Positions 6,704 through 14,743 are shown, counted from the first letter of the stretch. The stretch: 64,000 nucleotides of DNA from Actinokineospora diospyrosa (GCF_024171925.1 NZ_JAMTCO010000002.1:151041-215040), one strand, 5' to 3'. Numbers and translations are program-made. Notes: generated from the letters alone by a model not told the origin.

Positions 6704-6925
6704 ATGCCGGGCAGATTCACGCTCAAAGTGCGGATGTGGGCTGGGTACCAGAGCATCGAGATCATCGGTAGGGCGCCCGTGTCACTGGAAGCGCATGTGG
6801 CCAAGGTCAACCGTCTAACGGCCAAGGGCAAGGACAGCTCTCGCGCCGTCGACGCCCTGATCGCTTGGCTACGCCGCCACGGCAGGCCCGGTGAGGCCGC
6901 CTTCATTGCCACCAACTACCAGTAG
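6704..6925 (+). CDS. Small element protein, paralogue of the gene at 6390
   Basis: This encodes 73 residues. The N-terminal half is beta-like (RFTLKVRMWAGYQSIEII); the C-terminal half shares the AKGKD, AVDALIAWLRR and terminal YQ pattern with the product of 6390-6608. Both paralogues are followed within 11 nt by a copy of the conserved hairpin, as if gene and hairpin had been duplicated as a unit. No recognisable catalytic motif. Confidence 0.6.
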   Translation: MPGRFTLKVRMWAGYQSIEIIGRAPVSLEAHVAKVNRLTAKGKDSSRAVDALIAWLRRHGRPGEAAFIATNYQ

Positions 6926-6933
6926 CGAAAGTC

Positions 6934-6979
6934 CCCTGGTCCGGCGTTCACTCCGGCAAGACTGCACGCCGGACCAGGG
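6934..6979 (+). repeat. Covarying hairpin repeat, copy D
   Basis: The stem CCCTGGTCCGGCGT (6934-6947) with ACGCCGGACCAGGG (6966-6979) is perfect. Compared with copy C the loop-closing pair changed from G-C to T-A on both strands. The loop is TCACTCCGGCAAGACTGC, one A shorter than in the others. The tail is TTCCCAACCACC. It lies 8 nt after the stop of the paralogue gene and 33 nt before the spread-protein start. Confidence 0.87.
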
Positions 6980-7012
6980 TTCCCAACCACCAACCAAGGG
7001 AGTGGAACCCCC

Positions 7013-7981
7013 ATGCGCGACTCCGAATCCAGTGGGTCCGTTGTAGACCGACTTGCCACGCAGGCTGCTGAGGCGGCGCAGGTTCGGGCGTTGACCACGC
7101 ACCCGGATGTGGTCGCGTTGCGAGTGGAGAAAGTCCGGGCCCAGGTTGACGTGTTGATGTGGCTGGGGATCGGGCTCGGGTTGGCGTTCACGATGGTCAA
7201 TGTGCAGGTGTTCGCCGCCGCCGGTGCCGCGCTGTTCTCGCTGGCGTGGTGCGCGGCGTGGCTGTTGGACCCGATGGTGTCGCTGGTGTTGATCGCGGTG
7301 CTGCGTGCCGAGCAGATCACCGCCCGGTGGCAGGTCCCGGTCACCGGACCGTGGGCGTGGCGCACCAAGGTGTTCGCGTTCGCCGGCACCTACACGATGA
7401 ACACGTGGTCGTCCTGGGCGCAGCTGCACGCGGCGGGGATCGTGCTGCACTCGGTGCCCCCGGTTCTGGTGCTGGCGGCCGCCGAGGCGGGACCGTACCT
7501 GCGTGACCGGCTGACCGAGGCGGTGCTGCTCGCGGCGCGGTCCCCGCTGCCCAGCCAGTCCACGCCCCCCGTGGTTCCAGCCTCCCCTCACGCCCCAGAG
7601 ACCGTGAGCGGCCCGGCGGATGTCTCCGCCCCGTCGCCGGTGGACGTCTCGCAGGCGGCCCTCACAGCACCCGAGGCTGGAACCGGCGGGGGAGTGGAGC
7701 AGCCTCCCACTATCGTGTCCGCCCCTCGTTCGCAGGCGCGCAGCCCCCGACGCCAGGCCCCGGTGGAGACCGGTCGTAGGCGCCTGCTGTCGGACTTCAC
7801 CGACCAGGCCCGGGCCGCCCTCACGGCGGACACGCACCTGACCCCCGCATGGGTTCGAGCGACCACCGGCTGCTCGCGCAGCGTCTCCACCAAGGTCGCC
7901 GCCGCCCTGCGCGCCGAGCGTGACGCCTCGAACCCCGAAAGCGGGTTGAGCAGCGTCGACACCATCAGGGACGCGGCATGA
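7013..7981 (+). CDS. DUF2637 (SpdB-like) membrane protein
   Basis: This encodes 322 residues. Residues 1-45 are polar, followed by two adjacent hydrophobic spans (about 46-70 and 75-103), a conserved WAWRTKVFAFAGTYTMNTW stretch and a third span near 140-160. This is the DUF2637 layout of Streptomyces SpdB-type proteins, which support intramycelial spread of conjugative elements. The C-terminal half is Pro/Ala-rich and ends in a basic helical domain (LTPAWVRATTGCSRSVSTK) that looks like a small helix-turn-helix. The stop overlaps the start of the translocase gene (ATGA), consistent with joint action in transfer. Confidence 0.78.
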   Translation: MRDSESSGSVVDRLATQAAEAAQVRALTTHPDVVALRVEKVRAQVDVLMWLGIGLGLAFTMVNVQVFAAAGAALFSLAWCAAWLLDPMVSLVLIAVLRAEQITARWQVPVTGPWAWRTKVFAFAGTYTMNTWSSWAQLHAAGIVLHSVPPVLVLAAAEAGPYLRDRLTEAVLLAARSPLPSQSTPPVVPASPHAPETVSGPADVSAPSPVDVSQAALTAPEAGTGGGVEQPPTIVSAPRSQARSPRRQAPVETGRRRLLSDFTDQARAALTADTHLTPAWVRATTGCSRSVSTKVAAALRAERDASNPESGLSSVDTIRDAA

Positions 7982-10248
7982 GCACCCCACGCGAAGACAC
8001 CCACGGCACCCACGATGAGCCGGGGGGCAGGGTGATCCCGCTGCGCCCTGAACCGGTCTCCTCCCCGGACGTCACCCCGCCGCCGGGCACGGCGGTCGAA
8101 CGCGCCGAGATCGCCGCCGAACTGCTCACCCCCGCCGAGTCGGACGCGGTCACCCGCCGTCTCCCGGCAGGCGCTCGACACGCGGGCACGGTGCGACTGC
8201 TGCCCGCACGCACCCTGGCCGCGCTGGGCACGGCGCGGCGCTCCCCCCGAGTCCTGGCGGTGATCCGAGTGAGCGTGGTGACGTTGCAGGGCGGCAGGTC
8301 GTGGGCGGTTCGCGCCTGGGACGCGGGCACCCACGGGGTGTACCGCCGCCAGATCCGAGCGGCGGAAGCCCTCGGCGACCAGGACTTGGTACGCAACTGG
8401 GTCCAGGCCCGTGAAGAGGCCGTCGAGCGGCGCCACGCGCGTCTGATGAACCTGCCGAAGCTCGCGGTCGGGCTGCTCAAGGTCGTGCTCGGCGGCGCCC
8501 TCGGCGTGGTCGTGTTCGTCCTCGTCATCGCGGGCATGGCACAGCTCTCGGGTGCGGGCACCTTCGCCGGGGTCATCGCCGGCGTGCTGGACTTCGTCGG
8601 GTTCCTGTTCTGGCTGATCGCCGTCGCGTGGACCCCGGTGCTGCTCGGCGCCCCGGTGGCGGTGCTCTACGGCGCCTACCGCGAAGGTTCCCGCCGCGCG
8701 GAGCCACCCCAGTGGGTCCGTCCTCCCGAGCGGCGCCGCACCCGCGACGGAGAGATGATCACCCCTTCGGTCGTGGTCACTGCGCTGCGCGACCTCGGGA
8801 TCGGCCCGCTGCGCAAGGCCATCACAGCGATGCCCGACGCCGGGGCGGCCATGCTGGGCCCGATCACCCTCGCCGGGTGCGGTGTCGAGGTCGACGTCCT
8901 GCTCCCCAAAGGCGTGTCCACCAACGAAGTGCAGGGCCGACACCGCAAGCTGGCCGAGAACCTCGACCGCCACCAGCACGAGGTGTTCATCACCATCCCC
9001 ACCGCGGCCCGCACCGTGCGGCTGTGGATCGCCGATTCCGGTGCCCTCGACGAACCGATCGGGCCGTCCCCGCTGGTGATCGACGAGAGCCTGACCGCCG
9101 ACTACTACACCGGCCGCGCCCCCTGGGGCCAGGACCTGCGCGGCGACGCGGCCTCGGTGTCGCTGTTCCAGATGCACCTGCTGATCACCGGACTGTCCAA
9201 TCAGGGCAAAACCGCCGCCCTGCGTGCTCTGGCACTGTGGTTGGCGCAGTGCAAGCACGTCGAGTTCCGCGTGGCCGACCTCAAGGGCGTCGGTGACTGG
9301 CGCATGTTCGACGGCATCGCCACCACCCTCATCCAGGGCCCCACCGACGACCACGTCATCGCCGCCACCGAGATGCTCGAAGCCGCAGTGGCGGAGATGG
9401 ACCGCCGCATCGCAGCCTTGGAGGCATCGGGTGCCACCGACGGCATCACCCGGGACATGGCCTACCGCCCCGGCAGCGGTTTCCACCCGCTCGTGCTGCT
9501 CGTGGACGAAGCCCAGGTGGCGTTCATGTGCCCGGCCATCGGCGACGACAAGCGCCCCTACGGCGGGTCCAAGGCCACCAGCCGCTACTTCATGGCCACC
9601 CGCAAGATCCAGAACCAGGGCCGCGCGGTCAACATCGGGCTCTGGCAAGGCACCCAGGACCCAACCGACCGGAACCTGCCCAAACTGGTCCGTGAAGGCG
9701 CCCACCTGCGCATCTCCCTGGCCCTGGGCACCGAGGAACAAGGCCGCATGGCCCTGGGAGACAAGGCCATCGACAGCGGCGCGGCACCGCACCACCTGCG
9801 CGCCGGACTGGACAAGGGCACCGTCGTGGCCACCGGCCCCGGCTTCACCGTCCCACAGGGACAGTCCTCGATCATCGTGCGAACCCACTTCATCGACGGC
9901 AAGGACAGTGCCGCCCTCGCCGACCGCGCCCGGGCACTGCGCGATGGCCTCACCACCACCGACGGCACCACCGAACCGGCAGCCCCGCTGGACCTGCTCA
10001 CCGACGTCGCCACCGTCCTCAACGGACACCGGCGGATGCGCACCCAGGAAGTCCTGGCAGCCCTCACCGTCCATGACCCGCGCTACCGCACCTGGACCTT
10101 CGCCGACCTCACCAACGCACTCCCCGAGACGGCCAAGCCCTACAAGACCGCCGGACACATGCAAATCAGCGCCGCACGCATCGACGAAGCCGTCACCGAA
10201 CGTGACGAAATCGGCGACATCGACCCCGACGACCAGGGAGACGACTAG
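7978..10248 (+). CDS. FtsK/SpoIIIE-type DNA translocase (TraB-like transfer protein)
   Basis: This encodes 756 residues. Residues about 158-240 contain two to three membrane helices; the motor domain follows with Walker A GLSNQGKT at about 404-411 and Walker B LVLLVDEAQ at about 505-513. A C-terminal winged-helix-like part (residues 670-740) may read DNA, as the gamma domain does in FtsK and TraB. In AICEs a single hexameric motor of this kind moves double-stranded DNA between hyphae, replacing a type IV system. It is coupled to the SpdB-like gene by a 4-nt overlap. Length and motifs are intact. Confidence 0.9.
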   Translation: MSTPREDTHGTHDEPGGRVIPLRPEPVSSPDVTPPPGTAVERAEIAAELLTPAESDAVTRRLPAGARHAGTVRLLPARTLAALGTARRSPRVLAVIRVSVVTLQGGRSWAVRAWDAGTHGVYRRQIRAAEALGDQDLVRNWVQAREEAVERRHARLMNLPKLAVGLLKVVLGGALGVVVFVLVIAGMAQLSGAGTFAGVIAGVLDFVGFLFWLIAVAWTPVLLGAPVAVLYGAYREGSRRAEPPQWVRPPERRRTRDGEMITPSVVVTALRDLGIGPLRKAITAMPDAGAAMLGPITLAGCGVEVDVLLPKGVSTNEVQGRHRKLAENLDRHQHEVFITIPTAARTVRLWIADSGALDEPIGPSPLVIDESLTADYYTGRAPWGQDLRGDAASVSLFQMHLLITGLSNQGKTAALRALALWLAQCKHVEFRVADLKGVGDWRMFDGIATTLIQGPTDDHVIAATEMLEAAVAEMDRRIAALEASGATDGITRDMAYRPGSGFHPLVLLVDEAQVAFMCPAIGDDKRPYGGSKATSRYFMATRKIQNQGRAVNIGLWQGTQDPTDRNLPKLVREGAHLRISLALGTEEQGRMALGDKAIDSGAAPHHLRAGLDKGTVVATGPGFTVPQGQSSIIVRTHFIDGKDSAALADRARALRDGLTTTDGTTEPAAPLDLLTDVATVLNGHRRMRTQEVLAALTVHDPRYRTWTFADLTNALPETAKPYKTAGHMQISAARIDEAVTERDEIGDIDPDDQGDD

Positions 10249-10416
10249 GGAGGCAGGGAGTTCTCCCTAACGCCCTCCCCAGCCCGCCTCCCTCGTCTGA
10301 GCTGCGCGACCGCCCCTCGGGGAGGCAGTCGACAGGCAACGCACGGACCTGCGAAAACCTGACAAATACAGGACTGGACGCACCTGCACAGCCTCCCTCG
10401 CGTCCTCACGCGCCCA

Positions 10417-10452
10417 TCGACTCTCACGGAGAGTAGTCGATTCTCGAGAGTT
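10417..10452 (+). promoter_or_regulatory. Short repeats upstream of the post-transfer operon
   Basis: In the 238-bp gap after the translocase gene, ATCGACTCTC and GAGAGTAGTCGAT form an imperfect palindrome, immediately followed by a second GATTCTCGAGAGTTC palindrome. This lies about 35-70 nt before the start of the next gene, where an operator or promoter would be expected. No clear -10/-35 pair can be fixed. Confidence 0.3.
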
Positions 10453-10486
10453 CATCCCACACCCGCAACACCGACAGGAGAAGCGC

Positions 10487-10771
10487 ATGTCAGTAGACAC
10501 CCGATGGGAAAAGGCCATCAAGGATGCGATCGAGAGCCTCGCCCGCAAACAGGGTGACTGGGTCGGCATGGTCGATCTGCGCCGCATCCTCGACGGCCGA
10601 GGCACTTCCCGCGCCGCACAGGACAGCCACCTCAAGCGACTGTCCGCCGCCCGCAAACTGCACCTCGCGCCGGAGTCCAACCGCAAGGCACTGCGCGACA
10701 GGCACCACGAAGCCGCCGTGACCGTCGGTGGCGAGCCCTGCCACATCGTCGCCTGGGACTACCACCAGTGA
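10487..10771 (+). CDS. Small helical hypothetical protein (possible winged helix)
   Basis: The product is 94 residues: an N-terminal helix, then WVGMVDLRRILDGRGTSRAAQDSHLKRL, which reads like a helix-turn-helix, followed by a short beta-rich tail. This suggests a DNA-binding protein, but the match is by pattern only. The ATG at 10487 follows ACAGGAG. It is the first gene after the translocase and probably starts the replication part of the element. Confidence 0.55.
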   Translation: MSVDTRWEKAIKDAIESLARKQGDWVGMVDLRRILDGRGTSRAAQDSHLKRLSAARKLHLAPESNRKALRDRHHEAAVTVGGEPCHIVAWDYHQ

Positions 10772-10797
10772 TCACCCCGCCAATCACAGGAGATCCC

Positions 10798-11001
10798 ATG
10801 AGCACCAGCAATCAGGCCGGCAACAAGGCCGTGCGCATCACCGTCCGAGTGGAGGGCCGCTGCGGCAACAACCACTTGGTCTCCCACAACCTGATCATCA
10901 ATGTCCCTTCGGGCAGTCGTGGCTTCGCCGACGCCACGACCGACTGCCCCACCTGCAAGTCCAAGGTCGACATGGTCGGCAGCTTCACCACCCCCGCCTG
11001 A
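10798..11001 (+). CDS. Small zinc-ribbon-like hypothetical protein
   Basis: This encodes 67 residues with C-x2-C near the C-terminus (TDCPTCKSK) and one upstream Cys-Gly-His-like cluster (RCGNNH), which together could form a single metal site. The ATG at 10798 has CAGGAG 6 nt upstream. Family not recognised. Confidence 0.5.
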   Translation: MSTSNQAGNKAVRITVRVEGRCGNNHLVSHNLIINVPSGSRGFADATTDCPTCKSKVDMVGSFTTPA

Positions 11002-11048
11002 GTCCGCCACGCGGCTACACCCGCCACTAGGCGAAGTCTGGCTCATCT

Positions 11049-11081
11049 CCGTGCGGGCGGGTACCTCGCCCGCCCGCACGG
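11049..11081 (+). terminator. Strong hairpin before the kinase gene (terminator or attenuator)
   Basis: CGTGCGGGCGGG (11050-11061) pairs perfectly with CCCGCCCGCACG (11069-11080) around the 7-nt loop TACCTCG, with one more C-G pair outside. C-rich and TTT sequence follows. It ends about 20 nt before the first ribosome-binding site of the kinase gene, so it could end the upstream message or limit read-through. Confidence 0.5.
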
Positions 11082-11137
11082 GCCCCCCTTTCCCGCTCTT
11101 GGAGGTTGCCGTGGACGACATACGGAGGGGTACCACC

Positions 11138-11635
11138 ATGCACATCGACCTGCCTGATCACTGTGTCGTGCTCATGGCCGGGGCCAGCGGGGCGGGTAAG
11201 TCCACCCTGGCCCGGGGCATCGCCCGCACCGCGGTCCCTGAGACGGTGATCGAGTCCTACGATCGTTGGCGGCAGCTGCTGACCGGCGACCCGCACGAGC
11301 AGTCGGCCACCCCCGGTGCTGTCGGGGCCGTCCATACGATCCTGGACGCGGCGTGTCTGTCGGGGCGGTTGTCGATGGTGGTGGACGGTACCCACAGCAC
11401 CCCCACCGAACGGGCCGCTGTCCTCGACATCGCCACCCGGCACCAGGTCCCGGTCGTGTTGGTGGCGGTGTTGACGCCACTGCGGGTGTGCCTGGCCCGT
11501 CAGGACAGCCGTGCCCGGCCGGTGCCCGCCGATACCGTGACACGCCAGTTCAGCAACCTCATGGACGGGATCGCCACCGTCCACACCGAGGGATTCGCCG
11601 CCGTGCACCTGACCACCGGGGTCGGTGGGCGATGA
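11138..11635 (+). CDS. P-loop ATPase/kinase (AAA_33, polynucleotide-kinase-like)
   Basis: This encodes 165 residues. Walker A is ASGAGKST at about 17-24; an acidic strand VVDGTHST near residue 87 and a lid segment ARQDSRARPVP follow, as in small kinases related to the 5'-kinase module of polynucleotide kinases. The target could be a nucleotide, nucleic acid end or small molecule. Two starts are possible: ATG 11138 (GGAGGGG upstream, best matching the family N-terminus) or GTG 11111 (GGAGG at ideal distance). The stop overlaps the primase start (ATGA), tying it to replication. Confidence 0.72.
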   Translation: MHIDLPDHCVVLMAGASGAGKSTLARGIARTAVPETVIESYDRWRQLLTGDPHEQSATPGAVGAVHTILDAACLSGRLSMVVDGTHSTPTERAAVLDIATRHQVPVVLVAVLTPLRVCLARQDSRARPVPADTVTRQFSNLMDGIATVHTEGFAAVHLTTGVGGR

Positions 11636-12633
11636 ACGGTCATGCCGACAGCCTGCTCACCGCCGCCCTGGACGCGGCCGCGCGGGGGTGGCATGTGTTC
11701 CCGCTGCGCGCGGGCAGCAAGATCCCCGCGCTGCACGGTCACCGCGGCTGCCCCCGCACCGGCCCTTGCCGGGATGGGCACCGGGGATGGGAGCAGCGGG
11801 CCACCACCGACCCCGACCGGATCTGCGCCGCCTGGTCGATCAGGCCGTTCAACATCGGTGTCGCCACCGGCCCCAGCGGCCTGGTGGTGGTCGACCTCGA
11901 CGTCCCGAAAGCGGCGGGCGAGACGGCCCCGGACGGCTGGAACCAGGCGGGGATCACCGATGGGGCCGACGTGTTCGCGGCCGTGTGCACCGACCTGGGG
12001 CACCCGGTGCCGTGGGACACCCTGACCGTGCGGACCCCCTCGGGTGGCACTCACCTCTACTTCGCCGCCCCGGCCGGGATCGAGCTGCGCAACACCGAGG
12101 GCACCACCGGCACCGGGTTGGGCTGGAAGGTCGACACCCGCGCCCACGGCGGCTACGTCGTCGGCCCCGGCTCGACAACCCCCGCCGGGATCTACCGGCT
12201 GATCGAGGACACCACGGTCGCGCCCCTGCCGAACTGGCTCACCACCCGACTCACCCCACCCCCGCCGCCGGTCCCGGCCACCGCGGCCCCCACACCGGGG
12301 TCTACCCGGCTGCCCGCCTATGTGGACGCCGCCGTCCGGGGCGAGTGCGACCACGTCACCGCCGCCCAACCCGGCAACCACGGCAAAACCCTGTTCGCCG
12401 CCGCCGTGGTACTCGGGGGCCTGGTCGGCGCGGGAGCCCTCCCCCTGGCTCAAGCCGAGAACGCGCTGCACACCGCCGCCGCCCACATGATCACCGGGAA
12501 GTGCACGTGCACCGACCGCGAAGTCCGACGCACCATCACCAACGGCCTACGAGCAGGCACCACCCGCCCCCGCACGCTACCCACCACCGGGCAGGCGCAG
12601 TCCGCATTGTGGGGCGGCGGTGCGGCGGCATGA
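11632..12633 (+). CDS. Bifunctional DNA primase/polymerase (Prim-Pol)
   Basis: The product is 333 residues. The archaeo-eukaryotic primase core is visible: WHVFPLRAGSKIPA near the start, the catalytic pair D88/D90 in VVVDLDVP, then TPSGGTHLYF around residue 130 carrying the catalytic His. The C-terminal 120 residues are helical with CTCTDREVRRTI near the end. In AICEs such a protein replaces or assists Rep and is usually found with a DUF3631 helicase-like ATPase, which here lies 2 kb downstream. Coupled at both ends by ATGA overlaps. Confidence 0.88.
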   Translation: MNGHADSLLTAALDAAARGWHVFPLRAGSKIPALHGHRGCPRTGPCRDGHRGWEQRATTDPDRICAAWSIRPFNIGVATGPSGLVVVDLDVPKAAGETAPDGWNQAGITDGADVFAAVCTDLGHPVPWDTLTVRTPSGGTHLYFAAPAGIELRNTEGTTGTGLGWKVDTRAHGGYVVGPGSTTPAGIYRLIEDTTVAPLPNWLTTRLTPPPPPVPATAAPTPGSTRLPAYVDAAVRGECDHVTAAQPGNHGKTLFAAAVVLGGLVGAGALPLAQAENALHTAAAHMITGKCTCTDREVRRTITNGLRAGTTRPRTLPTTGQAQSALWGGGAAA

Positions 12634-12800
12634 CCGCCGCCGCCCGGCAGCTGCCGGAGTTCCTGTTGGGGCCGTACCAGCCCGCGCATCTGCCCACCGC
12701 GCTCGCAGAGTGCTTGGGGCAGGGGTGGTTCGTCGTGTCCGACTGGGACACCGTCACCACCTACGCCATCCGAAACCCCCAGACCACAAAGGGGACGTGA
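12630..12800 (+). CDS. 56-residue hypothetical protein sharing an N-terminal segment with the downstream TGT-like protein
   Basis: ATG 12630 overlaps the primase stop. The protein begins MTAAARQLPEFLLGPYQPAHL and ends in a short acidic/aromatic stretch (GWFVVSDWDTVTTYAI). Residues RQLPEFLLG..QPAHL recur in the protein encoded at 13798, and the underlying 49 nt (12645-12693 versus 13870-13918) differ at only four positions. No domain can be named; after the shared segment the two sequences have nothing in common. Confidence 0.5.
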   Translation: MTAAARQLPEFLLGPYQPAHLPTALAECLGQGWFVVSDWDTVTTYAIRNPQTTKGT

Positions 12801-12801
12801 C

Positions 12802-13725
12802 ATGTGTCGAGCTGGCGGGCCGCGCTGCTCCGGAAGCCACAGCAACGGCCGCGCCACCCAGACCACCCGCAAAGCCGTCTCCCGCGCCCGTGCCGCGCTC
12901 AAGGCCGCGACCGCCGCCGGTGACGTCGAGGCCATCGACAACGCCCGCGCCCGGCTGGTCACCGCCCAGTCGGCCCACCAACAGGTCAAGGACATCGCCG
13001 TGGACCACCAGCACGAAGAACCGGCAAGCCAGGACGAGGAAGCGGCAGGTAGTGGCGGGGACGTGACCGACCCGCCCGACCGCGACCGCGACGACGACCG
13101 CAACCGTGAGCGTGCGGCGTTCTACGCCCACCCCCAGGTTCGGCAGTGGCTACGCGACCCGCTGATCCGAAGTGGCGCGATGACGCTGGAAGACCGCGCC
13201 CGCGAGTGGAACGCGCACCCGTTGGTGCAAGTCGGGCTTGTCCGTCCCATCGCCATCCCAGGCCAGGGCGGGGACGTGACCGACCAGCCCCACACCCGCC
13301 CCGACCCGACACCACAGCCGGAGAAGCCCCGACCGCGACCGCACGAGACACCCGGCGGGCAGTCGTACACCAGGACATCGACATACCGCGTCGGTGGTGA
13401 CCGAGACCGGCCCGGCGACACCGTCCACGTCACCAACATCGTCACCGGGAACGTCCAGGTCGGCAGTCAACACGACGTGGTCTACGGCGACGTGACCATC
13501 GTCAACGGCGAGTTCATCGACGACGCCACCCAGCAGCACCGACCCTCACCGGCCCCCGGCACGCCCGACAAGAGCCAGCGCCCCGCGCCGCCCCACCGGA
13601 CACGCCGCTCCGGGGACACCGCAGAGGTCCACAACACCATCGGCGACGGCGAACGGGTGGAGCAGCAGATCGGCATCGTCATGGGCCGCACCCGCCGGTA
13701 CCGCAACGGTCGCCCTGTCGACTAG
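12802..13725 (+). CDS. Mobile-element protein with MCR..C start and beta-repeat tail
   Basis: The product is 307 residues. The N-terminus MCRAGGPRCSG followed by a basic Ala-rich coiled-coil segment is a recurring start in actinomycete mobile-element proteins. The middle is Asp/Arg/Pro-rich and probably disordered. Around residues 210-237 a short beta-type repeat appears (VTNIVTGNVQVGSQHDVVYGDVTI), similar in spacing to the NxVxGxVxQxGxxHGxV repeats of some actinobacterial proteins. No catalytic motif or membrane span is visible. It sits between replication genes. Confidence 0.6.
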   Translation: MCRAGGPRCSGSHSNGRATQTTRKAVSRARAALKAATAAGDVEAIDNARARLVTAQSAHQQVKDIAVDHQHEEPASQDEEAAGSGGDVTDPPDRDRDDDRNRERAAFYAHPQVRQWLRDPLIRSGAMTLEDRAREWNAHPLVQVGLVRPIAIPGQGGDVTDQPHTRPDPTPQPEKPRPRPHETPGGQSYTRTSTYRVGGDRDRPGDTVHVTNIVTGNVQVGSQHDVVYGDVTIVNGEFIDDATQQHRPSPAPGTPDKSQRPAPPHRTRRSGDTAEVHNTIGDGERVEQQIGIVMGRTRRYRNGRPVD

Positions 13726-13797
13726 GTCGCCCAGGTCATGGCAGGGACGTGACCCACGCCGACCGATCGGAACTGTCCACTTCACAAGGGAGGCCGC

Positions 13798-14730
13798 GTG
13801 ATCACCACGACTGATTTGTTCTGTGGGGCCGGGCGATCCGGTCTCGGGGTCGCCGCCGTCACCGGGATCCGGCAGCTGCCGGAGTTCCTGTTAGGGCTGC
13901 ACCAGCCCGCGCACCTGCAGGTGGCCGGGGTGCCCGCGTTCGTGTCCGACACCCGGCTACGCGACCGCAAGAACTTCCCCCGCGCCATCGCCCGGGTCTG
14001 CTACGACTCCGGCGGGTTCTCCGAGCTGAAGAAACACGGCACCTGGACCGTGTCCCCAGCCGAGTACGTGGCCCGGCTCTACCGCTACCGCGACGAAATC
14101 GGCCACATGGGCTGGGCCGCCCCGCAGGACTGGATGTGCGAGCCGTGGATCCTCTCCGGCGGCTGGCACCACGGCCAGCACTACGCCGGAACCCGACTCT
14201 CCGTCACCGCGCACCAGGAACGCACCGTCGACAACTGGGTCACCCTCAACAACCTGGCCCCGGACCTGAACATCATCCCCGTCGTGCAGGGCTGGGACAT
14301 CGGCGAACACGAACGCTGCGCCGACCTGTACTGGACGCGGCACCGCATCGACCTCACCGACACCACCCGATTCCCCCTCATCGGCGTGGGCAGCGTCTGC
14401 CGCCGCCAAGGCACCCACGACGCCGGACACCTACTGCGTCGCCTGCACGCACGCGGCCTGACCCGCCTGCACGGCTTCGGATTCAAAACCCTGGCCTACA
14501 TCCGCCACGCCGACCTCATCACCTCCGGCGACTCCATGGCCTGGTCCGACGACGCCCGCAAAGCCGCCCGCGAACACCCCGGAAACCGACTCACCCTGTG
14601 CGGCACCACCCACCCCAACGGCGCCAAGAACTGCGCCAACTGCCTCCCCTACGCCCAGCAATGGCGCAACCGCTTGCTCACCGCCACCCACAACGCCTGG
14701 CCCGCAAAAACAGCAGCCGCAGCGGCCTGA
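13798..14730 (+). CDS. Queuine tRNA-ribosyltransferase-like protein with a C5-methyltransferase-like N-terminal stub
   Basis: This encodes 310 residues. From about residue 28 (EFLLGLHQPAHL, then FVSDTRL and YDSGGFSEL near 62-70) it follows the TGT-like barrel pattern of DUF7221/DpdA-type proteins, ending in a Cys cluster (LCG...NCANC) expected to bind zinc. Relatives exchange bases in tRNA or DNA; a role in modifying element DNA is plausible but unproven. The first 20 residues, TTDLFCGAGRSGLG, instead look like motif I of DNA cytosine-5 methyltransferases and join the TGT-like part directly. The strong AAGGGAGG site before GTG 13798 shows that the chimeric start is the one used. Confidence 0.68.
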   Translation: MITTTDLFCGAGRSGLGVAAVTGIRQLPEFLLGLHQPAHLQVAGVPAFVSDTRLRDRKNFPRAIARVCYDSGGFSELKKHGTWTVSPAEYVARLYRYRDEIGHMGWAAPQDWMCEPWILSGGWHHGQHYAGTRLSVTAHQERTVDNWVTLNNLAPDLNIIPVVQGWDIGEHERCADLYWTRHRIDLTDTTRFPLIGVGSVCRRQGTHDAGHLLRRLHARGLTRLHGFGFKTLAYIRHADLITSGDSMAWSDDARKAAREHPGNRLTLCGTTHPNGAKNCANCLPYAQQWRNRLLTATHNAWPAKTAAAAA

Positions 14731-14743
14731 ACAGGACACCGCC

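Noticed and set aside
5119-6979. Calling the four hairpins ordinary rho-independent terminators
   Set aside because: None has a U-tract, the 19-nt loop is invariant rather than short and variable, and the genes on both sides appear to be one operon. Terminator function in an actinobacterium cannot be fully excluded.
10308-10330. Terminator after the translocase gene
   Set aside because: GACCGCCCC and GGGGAGGCAGTC pair only with mismatches and leave a two-base loop; too weak to annotate.
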